This document shows positions 62,090 through 64,000 of a DNA stretch of 64,000 nucleotides, in pieces. A program made the position numbers and the translations under genes. Source of the stretch: Melioribacteraceae bacterium 4301-Me (lineage in GTDB: Bacteria > Bacteroidota > Ignavibacteria > Ignavibacteriales > Melioribacteraceae); NCBI GenBank assembly GCA_041538185.1, contig JBGORM010000001.1, positions 558,001 through 622,000 on the forward strand, in the 5' to 3' direction. The first letter of the stretch is position 1. Every line of letters begins with the position of its first letter. A model generated the notes under the pieces. The model worked only from the letters and a program-made list of their open reading frames with translations. It did not search any database and was not told where the DNA came from.

Positions 62090-62910
62090 TGGTAGATCTA
62101 AATGAGAAATACGAACAACTTATTCAGGCTTTACAAAAACATATTCCTTTTGCACCTGAATTGTGTATTATACTTGGCAGTGGTTTAGGTGACTTTATAA
62201 ATAAAATAAAGTTAGTTAATTCAATATCATCAAAAGAATTACCCAATTATCCTCAATCAACAATTGAAGGTCATAAAGGTTATATTCATTTTGCTAAACA
62301 TGCTCAAAAAAAACTTCTCCTTTTCCAAGGAAGAATCCATTTTTATGAGGGTTACACTCTTTCTGATGTTTTTTTGCCTGTACATATAGCCTCAAAGCTT
62401 GGTTGTTATTATTTGTTATTAACTAACGCCGCTGGTGGAATAAACAAAAATCTCGTACCAGGCGATTTAATGCTTAATGTTTCCTTCAATGCTATCAATA
62501 TTAAAAAGGAACTGGCTAATACAATAGGTGTGATTACTATTAAAGAGAAAAATAGATTCTTAGATTTTCCTTCTGAGGAATTTAATTCTGTTATAAAGCA
62601 AGCAGCAATTGAAGAAAAAATAAATTTAAAAGAAGGCAATTACTGGTATACCAAAGGACCTAGTTATGAAACACCCGCCGAAATAAAAATGATTTCACTA
62701 TTTCATGGAGATGCTGTAGGAATGTCAACAGCTCACGAAGCAATTTACGGAGCAAAATTAGGGATGAAGGTTGCCTCTGTCTCTTGTATAACAAATTATG
62801 CTGCTGGCTTATCTAATAAAAAACTCAATCACCAAGAAGTAATTGATACTGCTGATAAAGTAAAAAATAAATTTGAGAAATTAGTTAAAAAAACTATTGA
62901 ATTACTTTAG
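62089..62910 (+). CDS. punA: Purine nucleoside phosphorylase, trimeric type
   Basis: A 273-residue enzyme that splits inosine or guanosine into base and ribose-1-phosphate. CIILGSGLGDFI gives the phosphate loop; FQGRIHFYEGY, LLLTNAAGGINKNLVPGDLM and GMSTAHEAIYGAKLGMKVASVS are diagnostic of the trimeric (PunA/XapA) class. It overlaps the nupC stop by one base and closes the operon. Together cdd, tdk, nupC and punA let the cell take up and use outside nucleosides. Confidence 0.95.
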   Translation: MVDLNEKYEQLIQALQKHIPFAPELCIILGSGLGDFINKIKLVNSISSKELPNYPQSTIEGHKGYIHFAKHAQKKLLLFQGRIHFYEGYTLSDVFLPVHIASKLGCYYLLLTNAAGGINKNLVPGDLMLNVSFNAINIKKELANTIGVITIKEKNRFLDFPSEEFNSVIKQAAIEEKINLKEGNYWYTKGPSYETPAEIKMISLFHGDAVGMSTAHEAIYGAKLGMKVASVSCITNYAAGLSNKKLNHQEVIDTADKVKNKFEKLVKKTIELL

Positions 62911-63210
62911 TAACTACTTTTAGAATATTATCTTACAAAATCCACATAACAAAACTCTAAAAAACAAATCATCAAAACGTATAAGTTATGTTTTAGTGAA
63001 ATATAGAATAATATTATCGTAACTAAACTCTATTCTTTCAAGTCGTTGCTTGACATCTTAAAACTGCAATTAATGTGGTTTATTGCCTTATTTCTTAAAA
63101 ATTATTTATCTGCAAAATCAATAAAGGGCTGCTCCCGTTTCGATTATTTCTAATCGAATCTTTAGACAGCCCCAATACAAATTTCACTATGAATAATTCT
63201 TTCACAGTAA
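62911..63210. other. Convergent intergenic region
   Basis: A 300-base gap between punA and the end of the TonB-dependent receptor gene. It contains the double-stem hairpin at 63126-63173 and otherwise AT-rich sequence with no frame worth calling. Confidence 0.5.
63126..63173 (-). terminator. Double-stem hairpin after the TonB-dependent receptor
   Basis: Outer arms GGGCTG (63126-63131) and CAGCCC (63167-63172) enclose a perfect inner stem TTCGATTA/TAATCGAA with loop TTTC. On the minus strand it lies just 3' of the receptor gene and is followed by a short T-rich run, so it is probably that gene's terminator. Confidence 0.6.
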
Positions 63211-64000
63211 TCAGATACTAAAGCTTAACCGAGAATAAACATACCTCCCATTAAATCCAGACGGCAACATACTAGTGAATGGTAAGATACCATTAAAGCT
63301 GTTTATCTTAATTACCTTATCTGGATACACATCAAATAGATTATTAGCACCAATAGCAATGGTTAGTTCTTTTATTATCTTGTAAGAAGCTTCAGCATCA
63401 ACCAACCAAATTGGAGAAAAAGTTTGGTCCCTTGTTGGATCGTTATTAAATGATGTTACTTGTCCATATCTCTGTAATCTTGCCATAAAAGAAAAATTGT
63501 AGATTGAATAATTAGCTTGAAAATTCCATGAACTTAAAGGCTGACCACGTTCAAATCTTCCTTGCTCTACCCTGCCCAGCAAAGGTATTGTAGTTATACT
63601 TTGAAGCTGAGCAGGAGTTTGAATTTTGTCCTTGTTTGTAATGTCAGTCTTATTAAAATTAAGCGAAGCCATAAATCTTAATGTACCATCACCCAGCAGC
63701 AATCCGTATTTTGCTGTTATATCAAGTCCTTTAGTCTTTGTATCCAGGGCATTGGTAAAAAAGCGACCACCCGTAGCATTTACTCCTTTAGATTGCAAGA
63801 AATTAGCTATTCCCGAACCCGTAAAATTTTCTGTTAATACTATTCTATCTTTTAAATTAATTTCGTAAACGTCGATTGTAATTGCCAGGTTATTATCGGA
63901 AAAAGTTAACCCTCCACTAATATTTACAGATTTTTCAGCGGTTAAATCTTTTGCACCTAATGCCTTTGCAACTGCAGAGCTAACAGGGAAAGTGCCCAGT
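63211..64000 (-). CDS. TonB-dependent receptor, C-terminal part (continues beyond the window)
   Basis: The C-terminal 263 or so residues of an outer-membrane beta-barrel receptor; the frame is open to the right edge, so the plug and signal are missing. Barrel strands alternate as in NLAITIDVYEINLKDRIVLT, TKGLDITAKYGLLLGDGTL and FQANYSIYNFSFMARLQRYG; IAIGANNLFDVYPDK and the ending FNGRYVYSRLSFSI are the family's C-terminal signature. Such receptors take up siderophores, cobalamin or glycans with TonB-ExbBD energy. The ligand cannot be told from this part. Confidence 0.9.
   Translation of the reverse strand, partial: LGTFPVSSAVAKALGAKDLTAEKSVNISGGLTFSDNNLAITIDVYEINLKDRIVLTENFTGSGIANFLQSKGVNATGGRFFTNALDTKTKGLDITAKYGLLLGDGTLRFMASLNFNKTDITNKDKIQTPAQLQSITTIPLLGRVEQGRFERGQPLSSWNFQANYSIYNFSFMARLQRYGQVTSFNNDPTRDQTFSPIWLVDAEASYKIIKELTIAIGANNLFDVYPDKVIKINSFNGILPFTSMLPSGFNGRYVYSRLSFSI

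Overview
This 64 kb window looks like ordinary chromosome from an AT-rich (by eye about two-thirds A+T), anaerobic or facultative Gram-negative bacterium. The gene content suggests the Bacteroidota/Chlorobi assemblage, most likely Ignavibacteria. Clues are a DUF5683 gene after parA-parB, a TonB-dependent receptor, a GIN-domain lipoprotein, MauE/DoxX and GT9 membrane and envelope genes, HprK without visible PTS genes, an NADH-type [FeFe]-hydrogenase, and promoter-like motifs resembling the Bacteroidota form TAnnTTTG. The assignment is inferred from content and synteny, not from a marker-gene search. No phage, insertion sequence, CRISPR array or rRNA operon was seen.

Layout, left half. 1-9100 (+): housekeeping run MBL-fold end, ybeY, smg-like, topA, xer, hpf, hprK, M23 peptidase, DUF2795, holB, ricT. 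9141-11184 (+): thiolase and 3-hydroxybutyryl-CoA dehydrogenase. 11285-16432 (-): small membrane protein, ftsY, pgsA, purF, tRNA-Pro(GGG), a MerR regulator with a palindrome upstream, aroQ and two unknowns. 16467-17408 (+): Ppx/GppA. 17593-24772 (-): Yip1-like, DUF5683, parB, parA, UPF0173 hydrolase, cdaA, folP, rpe, PASTA protein. 24883-33731 (+): GlmU-like protein, NFACT/RqcH-like protein, rhodanese, MauE/DoxX, three GT9 glycosyltransferases, homocysteine methyltransferase, ispE.

Layout, right half. 33748-39129 (-): a hydrogenase operon in which a receiver-only response regulator is the first gene and a membrane histidine kinase the last, around NuoE-, NuoF- and HydA-like subunits. 39451-41091 (-): purK-purE. 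41413-42057 (-): GIN lipoprotein. 42460-46383 (+): an isolated 1307-residue protein with TPR-like helices, a probable beta domain and three complete CbbX-type AAA+ modules. 46450-47226 (-): short-chain dehydrogenase. 47763-55760 (-): PduT-like microcompartment shell protein, PduS-like flavo-iron-sulfur protein, SpoIIE-type phosphatase, M64 peptidase, pyrE, pterin dehydratase, clpC. 56099-59608 (+): floA, a small membrane protein, a UvrD-type helicase. 59753-62910 (+): nucleoside salvage operon cdd-tdk-nupC-punA. The window ends inside a TonB-dependent receptor on the minus strand.

The least ordinary content is: (1) the triple-AAA+ protein; (2) the PduS/PduT pair next to a SpoIIE phosphatase with no other microcompartment gene in view; (3) the two-component genes bracketing the hydrogenase; and (4) a family of short GAATTC-flanked hairpin repeats, five copies of which lie in gaps between genes, three of them clustered between the pduS- and pduT-like genes.
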